From a virus, in IMG/VR virus record IMGVR_UViG_3300034190_003416, positions 1 to 21,932 of that record: 21,932 nt of DNA. The stretch is one strand, 5' to 3'. The position numbers and the translations under genes were made by a program. Below the pieces are notes generated by a model, which saw nothing but the letters and a program-made list of their open reading frames with translations, did not search any database and was not told the DNA's origin. How positions within the stretch are numbered: the first letter of the stretch is position 1; each line of letters opens with the position of its first letter. This document shows, in pieces, positions 13,360 to 19,261 of this stretch.

Positions 13360-13562
13360 TATTTCTCTCCCAACGCGATAAACTCGCTTAATTTATAATC
13401 CAGTTCAGTTGCTACGCTTTTAACGGTATCTAGAACAGGGTTACCGTTATAAAGAGACTCAGTTAATGATGCCCTATCTTTACCGATTGACTCTGCTAAT
13501 TTAGTCATTGTCATTCTTCTATTTAATAACGCCTGTTTTACAGCCTTTCTCATGTCGAACAT
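13359..13562 (-). CDS. Cro/C1-type HTH regulator, 67 aa
   Basis: A five-helix HTH fold is visible: RKAVKQALLNRRM, TKLAESIGKDR (helices 2 and start of 3), ASLTESLYNGN, VLDTVKSVATELD and a short KLSEFIALGEK tail. Helix 3 would read the operator. It is the first gene of the leftward switch operon, and its promoter overlaps that of the divergent recombination operon, so it is the likely repressor. It lacks a C-terminal cleavage or dimer domain, so it is Cro-like in size. AAAGGA lies before the ATG at 13562; an ATG at codon 4 is an alternative. Confidence 0.75.
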   Translation of the reverse strand: MFDMRKAVKQALLNRRMTMTKLAESIGKDRASLTESLYNGNPVLDTVKSVATELDYKLSEFIALGEK

Positions 13563-13591
13563 GTTTGCTATTCCTTTCGTGTGTTTTAGCT

Positions 13592-13619
13592 AATATATCA
13601 CAGGTAAGATTTATTGCAA
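13592..13619 (-). promoter_or_regulatory. Promoter for the leftward switch operon
   Basis: On the minus strand TTGCAA (13619-13614), a 16-base spacer and TATATT (13597-13592). The -35 box overlaps the inverted repeat GCAAC-AAAGTA-GTTGC (13616-13631). The transcription start would be about 20-25 bases before the repressor ATG. Confidence 0.55.
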
Positions 13620-13631
13620 CAAAGTAGTTGC
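13616..13631. promoter_or_regulatory. Operator candidate in the switch-region divergent promoter
   Basis: GCAAC (13616-13620) and GTTGC (13627-13631) form a perfect inverted repeat around AAAGTA. It overlaps the leftward -35 and abuts a weak rightward -35 (TTGCTT, 13628-13633). This is the expected place for a Cro-like repressor to act on both sides. Confidence 0.5.
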
Positions 13632-13656
13632 TTTATCAAATAGAATAAATTAAGAT
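13628..13656 (+). promoter_or_regulatory. Weak promoter candidate for the recombination operon
   Basis: TTGCTT (13628-13633), a 17-base spacer and TAAGAT (13651-13656), about 40 bases before the first rightward gene. Both boxes are weak, so this is the best match in the gap rather than a confident promoter. Confidence 0.35.
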
Positions 13657-13697
13657 TACCTTACTCGGTTAAGCGTTTACTAATTAAAAGGTGTGTT

Positions 13698-13865
13698 ATG
13701 AGTGATTGCCATGTATCAAATCAAATAGCAGTTCATTGTAATGAGCCAGAAGAGGTTCGCTGCCCTGAGTGTGACGGCTCTATGTCTTATGATAAAGATT
13801 ATGATTTAGAGTGTGACGATATCGAATGTGGTTATGTGATTATTTTGACCGCTGACGATTTTTAG
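13698..13865 (+). CDS. 55-aa zinc-ribbon protein, first gene of the recombination operon
   Basis: The ATG has AAAGG six bases upstream. The product is very acidic and carries CPEC (residues 22-25, as RCPECDGSM) and, 13-18 residues on, C39 and C44 (LECDD, IECGY), a zinc-ribbon spacing. Two more Cys lie near the N-terminus (4 and 14). Its stop is immediately followed by the left arm of the long inverted repeat. Function is unknown; as the first product of this operon it may be an early regulator. Confidence 0.65.
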   Translation: MSDCHVSNQIAVHCNEPEEVRCPECDGSMSYDKDYDLECDDIECGYVIILTADDF

Positions 13866-14000
13866 AGTGTTTATAGAGAAGTGAGTTAGTAGTCTAATGG
13901 TAAGACAGGTAGCTAGAAGGTTCGATTCCTTGATTCATCTGGTGAACGCCGCACGTATGCTAGCTTCGAAACTAGCCTAACTCACTTCACTATAAACACT
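13866..14000 (+). ncRNA. tRNA-like structured RNA element closed by a 24-position inverted repeat
   Basis: Arms 13866-13889 and 13977-14000 pair at 23 of 24 positions; the one mismatch is A13877 with A13989. Inside, the layout copies a tRNA: TA at 13890-13891 (like U8-A9), a D-arm GTCT-AATGGTA-AGAC (13892-13906) with the GG of D loops, a hairpin AAGG-TTCGATT-CCTT (13917-13931) with a T-loop sequence, and a hairpin GCTAG-CTTCGAAA-CTAGC (13959-13976). The innermost seven pairs of the long stem serve as the acceptor stem. It is not a normal tRNA: ten bases separate the D arm from the second hairpin, 27 bases separate the last two, the third loop has eight bases and no CCA follows. It could be a degenerate or rearranged tRNA, a tRNA mimic, or a processed leader RNA. 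No protein frame fits. Confidence 0.55.
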
Positions 14001-14023
14001 TAACTTTAATTTGGAGAGATTAA

Positions 14024-14224
14024 ATGTCTGATGAATTCGATAAAATAATGGCCGAGCATTTACATGATAACTACAAGGCTGGTGTTTTAGTATTAGAGGC
14101 TGTACTTGCTGAGATTGACGAGTACGGATATTCGACTGTTGAGTCGATCAAAGGTGCTATACATAATCGTATTGATGTAATGAATATTCGATACGGTGAC
14201 ATTGAGGATGAAGGTAATGAGTAA
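14024..14224 (+). CDS. Hypothetical phage protein, 66 aa
   Basis: GGAGAG lies six bases before the ATG, about 23 bases after the tRNA-like element. The protein is acidic and mostly helical (SDEFDKIMAEHLHDNY, VLVLEAVLAEIDEYG, VESIKGAIHNRIDVM). No family is recognised. It overlaps the nuclease gene by eight bases, and the coding end supplies that gene's ribosome site, so the two are coupled. Confidence 0.65.
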   Translation: MSDEFDKIMAEHLHDNYKAGVLVLEAVLAEIDEYGYSTVESIKGAIHNRIDVMNIRYGDIEDEGNE

Positions 14225-15089
14225 TTACGACGGAAAGCATTTTTTAAATGATGTTATATATAGAGCTGCTAATGGATTAGCAAATAGTGATGCTCAGATG
14301 ATTGAAAAAAACCCTGGTGACTTCATGTGGTCAAAAAGCGCACCAAGAAACGGAGCTAAATCAAAAACAACTGATATCGGAACCGCTTTACACTGTGCGA
14401 TATTGGAGCCTGAAAAGTACAAAGATCATATTGTAGTGTCTGAATTCAAAGGGCGAACAGCTAAAGGTTTTGAAGCAGAGCAGAAAGAAAATGTAAACAA
14501 GGTTGTATTAACTAAAGATGAATACGACCAAGTTAATTTAATGGCTAAATCAGTGTTTTGCCATCCATCAGCAAAGTCCTTGCTTGATTTGGTAGGTGAC
14601 TGTGAATCATCAGTATTTGTTAAAGATAAAGAAACCGGCGTAATTTTAAAGTGTAGACCTGATAAAGACGCTGTTGAATCCGCCGGTATAGTAATTGACG
14701 TTAAAACAACAGCTAGCATTGATGATTGGCGTAGTGATAAAGAATGGATAAATCCGCTTTATAAATTTAACTATGGACATGGTGCGAGCTTTTACACTGA
14801 CGTTTTAGAGCAGCATTATAAAACAGAAATTGATAGCTTTGTTTTCCTTGTGATACAAAATAGCGTTGAGCTAGGTCGATACCCTGTAGCTGTATTTCAA
14901 ATATCAAGACAAGAGCTTATCGAGCTTGGTTTTTGGGATAGGCATAGAAATAATATATCCGAGTTTAGTCGGTGTGAAAAAGATAACGACTGGGTTCATA
15001 CGGAAACATTTAACTTTTTTGGGTTTGATAATGACTATGCTGCAGAAGATGATATAGAGGTTGTTTTTGAGGATGGCCACAATGCTTGA
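14217..15089 (+). CDS. RecE-like PDDEXK exodeoxyribonuclease (exonuclease VIII type)
   Basis: 290 residues from the ATG at 14217, next to GAAGG; upstream in-frame codons lack a site. The RecE-type nuclease core is visible: DIGTALHCAILEP (about 53-65), E131 in CESSVF, R-P-D at 147-149 in KCRPDKD, and IDVKTT with D161 and K163, the catalytic D...D-x-K of the fold. It is followed by FNYGHGASFYTDVL (about 185-198) and a strand FVFLVIQN. It is a processive 5'-3' nuclease that makes 3' single strands for annealing or strand invasion. It lies beside a conserved partner protein and SSB; no RecT/Erf annealase is visible in the window. Confidence 0.85.
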   Translation: MSNYDGKHFLNDVIYRAANGLANSDAQMIEKNPGDFMWSKSAPRNGAKSKTTDIGTALHCAILEPEKYKDHIVVSEFKGRTAKGFEAEQKENVNKVVLTKDEYDQVNLMAKSVFCHPSAKSLLDLVGDCESSVFVKDKETGVILKCRPDKDAVESAGIVIDVKTTASIDDWRSDKEWINPLYKFNYGHGASFYTDVLEQHYKTEIDSFVFLVIQNSVELGRYPVAVFQISRQELIELGFWDRHRNNISEFSRCEKDNDWVHTETFNFFGFDNDYAAEDDIEVVFEDGHNA

Positions 15090-15492
15090 TTTATCAGGAA
15101 CAATAAAAGCTAAGTCCGATCAATTGAACGCTGATGACTTTATGTCAGGAGATAAAATGGTGCAGGTTGAGGGTGTTAATCTTACTAAAGACCCACAGCA
15201 GCCTGTGCATATATTTTACTACGGATGCGAAGGAAAGCCTTTTAAGCCTTGCTTAACCGTTAGGCGTATATTGATTAAATTATGGGGCGTTGATGGTAGT
15301 CAATGGACTGACAAATGGATGAATCTATACGTTGATCAGTCAGTGAGTTTTGGTAAGCAAAAGAATATAGGCGGAATTCGTGTTAACGCTTTATCTCACA
15401 TACCAAGCGCGGCAACTATATCTTTATCAATAAGACGAGGTGTAAAGCAACACTTTGTAGTGCAACCGATACAACTAGAAAATAACCAGTAA
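15082..15492 (+). CDS. Conserved phage protein linked to RecE-type nucleases, 136 aa
   Basis: The start is the ATG at 15082, nine bases after GAGG; the ATG at 15073 has no room for a site. The sequence LDLSGTIKAKSDQLNADDF, then QVEGVNLTKDPQQPVHIFYY, then KPFKPCLTVRRILIKLWG and LYVDQSVSFGKQKNIGGIRV fits a family I recognise from phage recombination cassettes next to the RecE-like gene. It looks beta-rich and has basic patches. The family has no experimentally assigned function known to me; DNA binding or nuclease partnering is inferred. It overlaps the nuclease gene by eight bases. Confidence 0.7.
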   Translation: MLDLSGTIKAKSDQLNADDFMSGDKMVQVEGVNLTKDPQQPVHIFYYGCEGKPFKPCLTVRRILIKLWGVDGSQWTDKWMNLYVDQSVSFGKQKNIGGIRVNALSHIPSAATISLSIRRGVKQHFVVQPIQLENNQ

Positions 15493-15522
15493 TTAACTAT
15501 TAACAGAGTAAGGGTAAAGAAA

Positions 15523-15729
15523 ATGAAAACAATATTATTTTTTGTAAGTTTTGTTTTTATTGTGTGTGGCGCATTTGCTACACCAATAGGGATAATTGAA
15601 GGTGTTTATACTTGGGTGGTAATTGACACTGAGTTTAAATATGCTTTATGGGAAGGCGTAAAAACCTGGTTGATTATGCTTTCGGGTTTATTGATCGGCT
15701 ACCCTCTTTTTGTTGCGACAAAGGATTAA
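15523..15729 (+). CDS. Small two-span membrane protein, 68 aa
   Basis: Two hydrophobic segments lie at about 4-27 and 46-63 ([17 protein letters not shown]), separated by a polar loop. The first could instead be a signal peptide with an Ala-x-Ala-like site near residue 17-20 (GAFAT). A weak AAGGG site lies about nine bases upstream. It lies between the RecE-partner gene and ssb, in a spot where a membrane protein is not expected for recombination. Function is unknown. Confidence 0.55.
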   Translation: MKTILFFVSFVFIVCGAFATPIGIIEGVYTWVVIDTEFKYALWEGVKTWLIMLSGLLIGYPLFVATKD

Positions 15730-15731
15730 TC

Positions 15732-16304
15732 ATGAGCGGAGTAAATAAAGTAATCGTACTAGGTAACTTGGGGCAAGACCCTGAAGTTAAGTTTATGCCA
15801 AGCGGTGAAGCTGTAGCTAACATTTCAATAGCTACTAGTGAGTCGTGGAAAGATAAGCAAACTGGCGAGCCTAAAGAAAAAACAGAGTGGCACCGTGTGG
15901 TTATGTTCGGTAAGTTAGCTGAAATTGCTGGTGAATACTTAAAGAAAGGCTCTAAAGTTTACATTGAAGGTGCTTTGCAAACGCGTAAATGGCAAAACGC
16001 ACAAGGCCAAGATCAATATACAACTGAAATTGTTGTAAAAGGCTTTAACGGCACAATGCAGATGTTAGATTCTCGTGGTGGTAGCGGCGCTCAAGCTGGC
16101 GGTGGTTTCAAGCAACAGTCAGCTCCACAGCAACCAGGTCAGCAAGGCGCGCAGCAAGGATTCCAGCAACAAGCTCCACAACAGGGCTTTCAACAACAAG
16201 CGCCGCAACAAGGGTTTCAGCAAGCACCGCAAAACACGAATAACGCTAGTCAGTTTCAACAGTCGCCACCTAATTATCAACAAGATAATAAGCCGGCATT
16301 TTAA
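15732..16304 (+). CDS. ssb: Single-stranded DNA-binding protein
   Basis: 190 residues from the ATG at 15732, with AAGGA six bases upstream, two bases after the previous stop. The OB fold spans about 1-112: [20 protein letters not shown], a WKD loop, [34 protein letters not shown] and YTTEIVV. Trp39, Trp53 and Trp87 are the base-stacking residues of bacterial SSB. A Gln/Gly linker (113-180) holds three near-identical nine-residue repeats of QQGFQQQAP (141-166). The usual acidic DDDIPF tip is reduced to DNKPAF, keeping the final Phe but only one acid. It coats single strands during phage replication and recombination. Confidence 0.95.
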   Translation: MSGVNKVIVLGNLGQDPEVKFMPSGEAVANISIATSESWKDKQTGEPKEKTEWHRVVMFGKLAEIAGEYLKKGSKVYIEGALQTRKWQNAQGQDQYTTEIVVKGFNGTMQMLDSRGGSGAQAGGGFKQQSAPQQPGQQGAQQGFQQQAPQQGFQQQAPQQGFQQAPQNTNNASQFQQSPPNYQQDNKPAF

Positions 16305-16314
16305 TTTAACCAAA

Positions 16315-16335
16315 GCCTCATACTATGTGTGAGGC
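16315..16335 (+). other. Hairpin after ssb
   Basis: GCCTCA and TGAGGC form a six-pair stem that can extend by two pairs, starting 10 bases after the ssb stop. No T tract follows; the ribosome site of the next gene begins a few bases on. It may protect the ssb mRNA 3' end or weakly attenuate downstream genes. Confidence 0.4.
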
Positions 16336-16349
16336 AATAGGAGAGTAAG

Positions 16350-16529
16350 ATGGAGTTATATGTAGAAGTATCTTTTTATTTAGGGTGTTTAGGTCTTTTT
16401 ATAAATTTACTATGTATTCTTAGTGTAGATTACCCAAGAACTAAAAAGGAAACAATTGGTGAAAAGCTTTTTGCTGTATTAGTTGGCGCTGGATTTGTTG
16501 CTTGGGCTGGCTTTTTAAATTTTAGTTAA
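16350..16529 (+). CDS. Small two-span membrane protein, 59 aa
   Basis: The ATG at 16350 is preceded by AATAGGAGAGTAAG, a strong ribosome site. Two hydrophobic segments (about 7-25 and 41-57, the second FAVLVGAGFVAWAGFL) flank a short basic loop (PRTKKE) that would lie in the cytoplasm. No family is recognised. It lies between ssb and ninG and is cotranscribed with them. Confidence 0.65.
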   Translation: MELYVEVSFYLGCLGLFINLLCILSVDYPRTKKETIGEKLFAVLVGAGFVAWAGFLNFS

Positions 16530-16553
16530 CACCATAAAGGAATAACAATAAAG

Positions 16554-17159
16554 ATGGCAAATAAAAATAAGCGCTGTAGAAATTGCAAAGAATACAAGTT
16601 AACAGAAAGTATGAAGCATGTATTCGGCGCTTATTATTGTGATATTGAGTGCATGAAAGATTATGGCATGAAGTCAGCGCCAAGGGTTAAAGAAAAAAAG
16701 CGCAAGGATCAAAAGCGCAAGGATAACCTTAGAAAAAAAGAGCTAATGTCTCGCTCTAAGTGGTTTGATAAATACAAGGTGGTAGTTAATCAATGGGTTC
16801 TTCATGTTCGAGATGCTGGTAAACCTTGCTTTACTTGCGGAACAACCAACCCAAACATAAAGTATGATGCAGGGCATCGTTATCATGCTGGGAGAGGTGG
16901 GGCGGACAGACGAAGGTTCGAACTAAAGAACATTCACAAGCAATGCTCAGTGCAATGTAATCAGTACGGCGGAGGAATGCCGAAAGAATATGATTTGGCA
17001 TTAGCTAAAGAATACGGAGAAGATTTTGTTGAGTTTTTATCTTGTGAAGTTAATTACCCAACACTTAAAGAATTATTTCCTACATGGCAAGATATAGAAA
17101 AAGAAATAAAGCGCTTTAGAGTGTTAATTAGAGAGGCTGGATTGACACCTAATGCATAA
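16554..17159 (+). CDS. ninG: NinG (lambda Rap-like) recombination protein
   Basis: 201 residues. An N-terminal Cys cluster (CRNC 8-11, C29, C33) is followed by a Lys-rich helix (about 44-75). The NinG core then has CFTCG (92-96), DAGHRYHAG (105-113), LKNIHKQC (124-131) and C135-N136, an HNH/treble-clef arrangement with H108 and a Cys-bound zinc. The C-terminus is helical. NinG/Rap proteins act on branched DNA in phage recombination, which fits the RecE-like nuclease and SSB upstream. AAAGGA lies about 12 bases before the ATG, a long spacing, so translation may be modest. Confidence 0.9.
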   Translation: MANKNKRCRNCKEYKLTESMKHVFGAYYCDIECMKDYGMKSAPRVKEKKRKDQKRKDNLRKKELMSRSKWFDKYKVVVNQWVLHVRDAGKPCFTCGTTNPNIKYDAGHRYHAGRGGADRRRFELKNIHKQCSVQCNQYGGGMPKEYDLALAKEYGEDFVEFLSCEVNYPTLKELFPTWQDIEKEIKRFRVLIREAGLTPNA

Positions 17160-17259
17160 ATCAACAAAAGTAAACGCTGGTATAAACTTAAATCAATTTT
17201 GTATCGGCGTTATAATTTACGGCTCTATAGGTTTAATCTGCTTATTTAAAATAATTTGA
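17152..17259 (+). CDS. 35-aa single-span membrane micro-ORF
   Basis: The ATG overlaps the end of ninG by eight bases (CCTAATGCATAA). The product has a short basic start (MHKSTKVNAGIN) and one hydrophobic span, FCIGVIIYGSIGLICLF, ending at the stop. No good ribosome site is visible, so translation would depend on coupling. The call rests on the clear basic-then-hydrophobic pattern, seen in several other tiny genes here. Bases 17260-17353 hold no gene but contain a promoter. Confidence 0.4.
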   Translation: MHKSTKVNAGINLNQFCIGVIIYGSIGLICLFKII

Positions 17260-17278
17260 ATTAAATTGCTTTTATGTA

Positions 17279-17306
17279 TTGTATTCTTAAAATAGTTTGA
17301 TATAAT
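17279..17306 (+). promoter_or_regulatory. Internal promoter with extended -10
   Basis: A perfect TATAAT (17301-17306) is preceded by TGA, making an extended -10 (TGNTATAAT), with TTGTAT (17279-17284) as a weak -35 at a 16-base spacing. The surrounding DNA is AT-rich. It should drive the 58-aa gene and downstream small genes independently of the operon promoter. Confidence 0.6.
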
Positions 17307-17353
17307 AGTTTCAAGAGTTAGGGGGTAAGCCCGAAACAATTGGAGATTATATT

Positions 17354-17530
17354 ATGCCACTATTTACTACTAAAGACTTAACGGTAACAAGCGCAATGAT
17401 TGCAACATGTCACGAAGTATCAGTTAAGAGATTTTTTATTGATATGAATAGCGGCAAAGGGATTACATCAGCGGCAACTTTAGACGAAGCAATTGAATTC
17501 GCTAAAGCTTACCAAAAATTACTAGGGTAA
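17354..17530 (+). CDS. Hypothetical phage protein, 58 aa
   Basis: The ATG has GGAG eight bases upstream, behind the extended -10 promoter. The product has two beta-like segments (TKDLTVTSAMIATC and VSVKRFFIDMN) and a C-terminal helix (TLDEAIEFAKAYQKLL), a beta-beta-alpha layout. No family is recognised. It has its own promoter and possibly its own terminator, so it may be expressed separately from neighbours. Confidence 0.6.
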   Translation: MPLFTTKDLTVTSAMIATCHEVSVKRFFIDMNSGKGITSAATLDEAIEFAKAYQKLLG

Positions 17531-17548
17531 CACCTAGCTTTTCTTTTA
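17522..17548 (+). terminator. Weak terminator or attenuator
   Basis: CTAGG (17522-17526) pairs with CCTAG (17533-17537) across six bases, followed by CTTTTCTTTT. The stem overlaps the stop codon of the 58-aa gene. Five pairs are few, so partial termination is the most that can be claimed. Confidence 0.4.
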
Positions 17549-17559
17549 AGGGGTTAGGA

Positions 17560-17766
17560 ATGTTTGATAAACCGCACTACTACAAAAAACCAGAGGATAA
17601 GCCGTATTGTGAAAAAAGCGCAGGCGGTGACAACTGGTATAGCGATGATTGCTTGTGTTTTATGAGTGATGGTACTTATGAGTTGTTAAAGTATTTAGAT
17701 TTTGAAGACGGTGAGCGCTGGAATAACCAGTGTAACAATACCGTTGTGGCTTGGATGGAGATATAA
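17560..17766 (+). CDS. Hypothetical phage protein, 68 aa, Tyr/Trp/Cys-rich
   Basis: AAGGGG lies about nine bases before the ATG. The protein is acidic and rich in aromatic residues (FDKPHYYKKPEDKPYC, DNWYSDDCLCFM, GTYELLKYLDFEDGERW), with four Cys that do not form regular CxxC pairs. It could be a small compact fold for binding a host protein. No family is recognised. It is the first of a run of small acidic, Trp-rich genes up to 18744. Confidence 0.6.
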   Translation: MFDKPHYYKKPEDKPYCEKSAGGDNWYSDDCLCFMSDGTYELLKYLDFEDGERWNNQCNNTVVAWMEI

Positions 17767-17769
17767 AAA

Positions 17770-18021
17770 ATGCAACAATTCATTAGTGGCGGTTATTGGT
17801 GGCAAGAACAAAAGCCAAGCCTAATTGATGGTGACTGGTTTGATGTTGATGAAAAACTACCAGTAAACTCTATACATGCGGTGGGTGATGAAGTCTGGGG
17901 ACATATGCACGAAAGACATACTGATAGAAAGATTATTGAGAAGGTGCATTTTGACGGCTATGATTGGTACGATCAAGACTCAAGAACCTGCAACGTTACA
18001 CATTGGAAGGTGATTAAATGA
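17770..18021 (+). CDS. DUF551-like phage protein
   Basis: 83 residues. DWFDVDEKLPVN (about 22-33), a central charged stretch and the ending VTHWKVIK match the DUF551 pattern (W-x-x-VxExLP at one end and THW at the other), frequent in lambdoid phages. Family function is unknown. The gene starts three bases after the previous stop and ends as ATGA overlapping the next gene. Confidence 0.65.
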   Translation: MQQFISGGYWWQEQKPSLIDGDWFDVDEKLPVNSIHAVGDEVWGHMHERHTDRKIIEKVHFDGYDWYDQDSRTCNVTHWKVIK

Positions 18022-18179
18022 CACCAAGCAAACAAGCTAAAGAGTTAGGCTTAAAATCCCTAACTCAAGTTAGCGAATTAACAGGGCAGAGCTTGCAGAC
18101 TTTAACCAATTGGTTTAACGATAAGCCAGAGTTGTTCGAGGTGGTTCTTCTTGGCTGTGTTAGTAAGTTAGCTCTATAG
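18018..18179 (+). CDS. Small HTH phage protein, 53 aa
   Basis: The ATG overlaps the upstream stop as ATGA and has AAGG seven bases upstream. The product reads as one helix-turn-helix: PSKQAKELGLKSLTQVSELT, then SLQTLTNWFNDKPELFEVVL. This is a compact motif I recognise from small phage proteins (S-L-x-Q/E-V/L ... Q-T-L-x-N-W). It may bind DNA or another phage regulator. The target is unknown. Confidence 0.65.
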   Translation: MTPSKQAKELGLKSLTQVSELTGQSLQTLTNWFNDKPELFEVVLLGCVSKLAL

Positions 18180-18213
18180 GGCTATTGTGTTTATTAAATA
18201 TTAAGGATTATTT

Positions 18214-18540
18214 ATGAGTATATTTCAGTGCGAAAATTGTGGTTGTGCAGAAAATACCGCTTGCGGATGGTATCACTGTCGAAATAACGAACGGTTAACG
18301 CCTAAGGACTTTTTAGGCAAGGCGCTATGCAGCGCTTGCGCTCCAACTGAATACGCTAACGGAGAAAGCAATAAAGCGTTCAATAATGAATGGCACGGGC
18401 TGTTTAAAAGGGTATTTTTACCTCACGGCGAGTTTAAAATTAATGGTCAGGGCAACATTGAGCACATAGAAAGCGGATTGATAGGAAATGAAGCATATAA
18501 AAGATTCGGACAAGGTAAAGAGCATCTGAAAGTTAATTAA
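18214..18540 (+). CDS. Cys-rich phage protein with zinc-binding N-terminus, 108 aa
   Basis: Cys6, 9, 11, 17 and 22 and the CSAC at 39-42 provide a possible zinc site (CENCGC, ACGWYHC, CSAC). The second half has WHGLFKRVFLPHGEFKIN followed by GNIEH, a pattern seen in phage proteins of unknown function that start with a zinc knuckle. AAGGA lies six bases before the ATG. It is part of the rightward operon. Confidence 0.65.
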   Translation: MSIFQCENCGCAENTACGWYHCRNNERLTPKDFLGKALCSACAPTEYANGESNKAFNNEWHGLFKRVFLPHGEFKINGQGNIEHIESGLIGNEAYKRFGQGKEHLKVN

Positions 18541-18561
18541 ATTATATTTAGTGAGGGTGAT

Positions 18562-18744
18562 ATGAAAGAATTATTAATACAAGTCCTGAGTTGGTGGGAA
18601 GATGCGCAGTATCAAGAGGCTTACCCAGGTAGAAACATGTACGATGAAGACCCAGAAATGGTATTGACAGCAAAGGCTCTTTGGCTAGAAAACTTTGGCA
18701 ATGAAAACCCTTGTAACTGGGCATGGATTAATTTAGGAGAGTAA
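18562..18744 (+). CDS. Hypothetical phage protein, 60 aa, acidic and Trp-rich
   Basis: A good ribosome site (GAGGGTGAT) precedes the ATG. The protein is acidic, with six Trp in 60 residues (LSWWEDAQ, ALWLENF, CNWAWINL), and probably helical. Its end supplies the ribosome site (TAGGAG) for the endolysin gene, so the two are coupled. No family is recognised. Confidence 0.6.
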   Translation: MKELLIQVLSWWEDAQYQEAYPGRNMYDEDPEMVLTAKALWLENFGNENPCNWAWINLGE

Positions 18745-18747
18745 AGA

Positions 18748-19164
18748 ATGCAAACAATAATTACTGATGCAGAGGCTTTAAAGAAGCCAATCAAAACAAA
18801 GAACTTTAACCCTGAGAGTGACCATAGACTTTTATGTTGCTGTGGTCATACTGAGTGCGATAAAAGAAGTGTTCACCAATGGGCTTTAAATCTAATTCAA
18901 ATGATTAGGGATGATGCTAACAGACCATTAAGAATAACATCAGGCGGTCGATGCCCTAAGCACCCAAATGAAGTTCATCGTAAAAAGCCGGCAGACCATC
19001 AAAAATGCCAAGCTGTAGATATTGCAGTTTATAACGGAGAGCAAAGAGCTGAGATTGTTATGTTAGCGCTTAAACATGGTGCTGATGCTATTGGTATTGA
19101 TAAGCACTTTGTTCATGTTGGTTTCCGTGGTGAGACTGATAAAGTTGTTATGTGGACTTACTAA
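18748..19164 (+). CDS. M15 family peptidase endolysin
   Basis: 138 residues matching the peptidase M15A / phage L-alanyl-D-glutamate or D-Ala-D-Ala endopeptidase fold. The helix HQWALNLIQMIRD is followed by LRITSGGRCPKHP (about 61-73), the metal motif ADHQKCQAVDIA with H84 and D91, and FVHVGF with H123 as third zinc ligand. The common Gly between H and D is replaced by a Cys (H-Q-K-C-Q-A-V-D). No signal peptide is present, so it needs a holin for release. A Cys cluster (CCCGHTEC, 30-37) lies at the N-terminus. It cleaves peptidoglycan peptides at the end of infection. Confidence 0.85.
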   Translation: MQTIITDAEALKKPIKTKNFNPESDHRLLCCCGHTECDKRSVHQWALNLIQMIRDDANRPLRITSGGRCPKHPNEVHRKKPADHQKCQAVDIAVYNGEQRAEIVMLALKHGADAIGIDKHFVHVGFRGETDKVVMWTY

Positions 19165-19210
19165 GCTAGTATGTTAAAATTAACTTTCCATTAACTAGTA
19201 AGGAAGTGTT

Positions 19211-19261
19211 ATGCCTGACGGTAAAGAGAAGCCAGATCCAATCCCTGTTAAAACTAAATAA
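19211..19261 (+). CDS. Possible 16-aa conserved peptide
   Basis: The ATG follows AAGGAAGTGTT. The peptide MPDGKEKPDPIPVKTK is Pro/Lys-rich and hydrophilic. It lies alone between the endolysin and the membrane-protein gene, with 46 bases before it that include GTTAA-AA-TTAAC (a short inverted repeat). The ribosome site is good, and the codons look genuine. It could be a leader peptide, a tiny lysis-regulating peptide, or a chance frame. Confidence 0.4.
   Translation: MPDGKEKPDPIPVKTK

Noticed and set aside
13881-13985. A normal functional tRNA gene
   Set aside because: D-arm and T-loop motifs are present, but no anticodon arm fits at the right distance, the last loop has eight bases and no CCA follows. 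No anticodon is assigned.
13866-14000. Integron attC-like site, because of the inverted arms and a GCCTAAC at 13975-13981
   Set aside because: attC sites start with RYYYAAC and end with GTTRRRY; here the order is reversed (GTTAG first, CTAAC last) and no integrase or cassette is present.
16152-16229. CRISPR or satellite in ssb
   Set aside because: The repeats are 27 bp in phase with codons and encode a Gln-rich linker; ordinary coding repeat.
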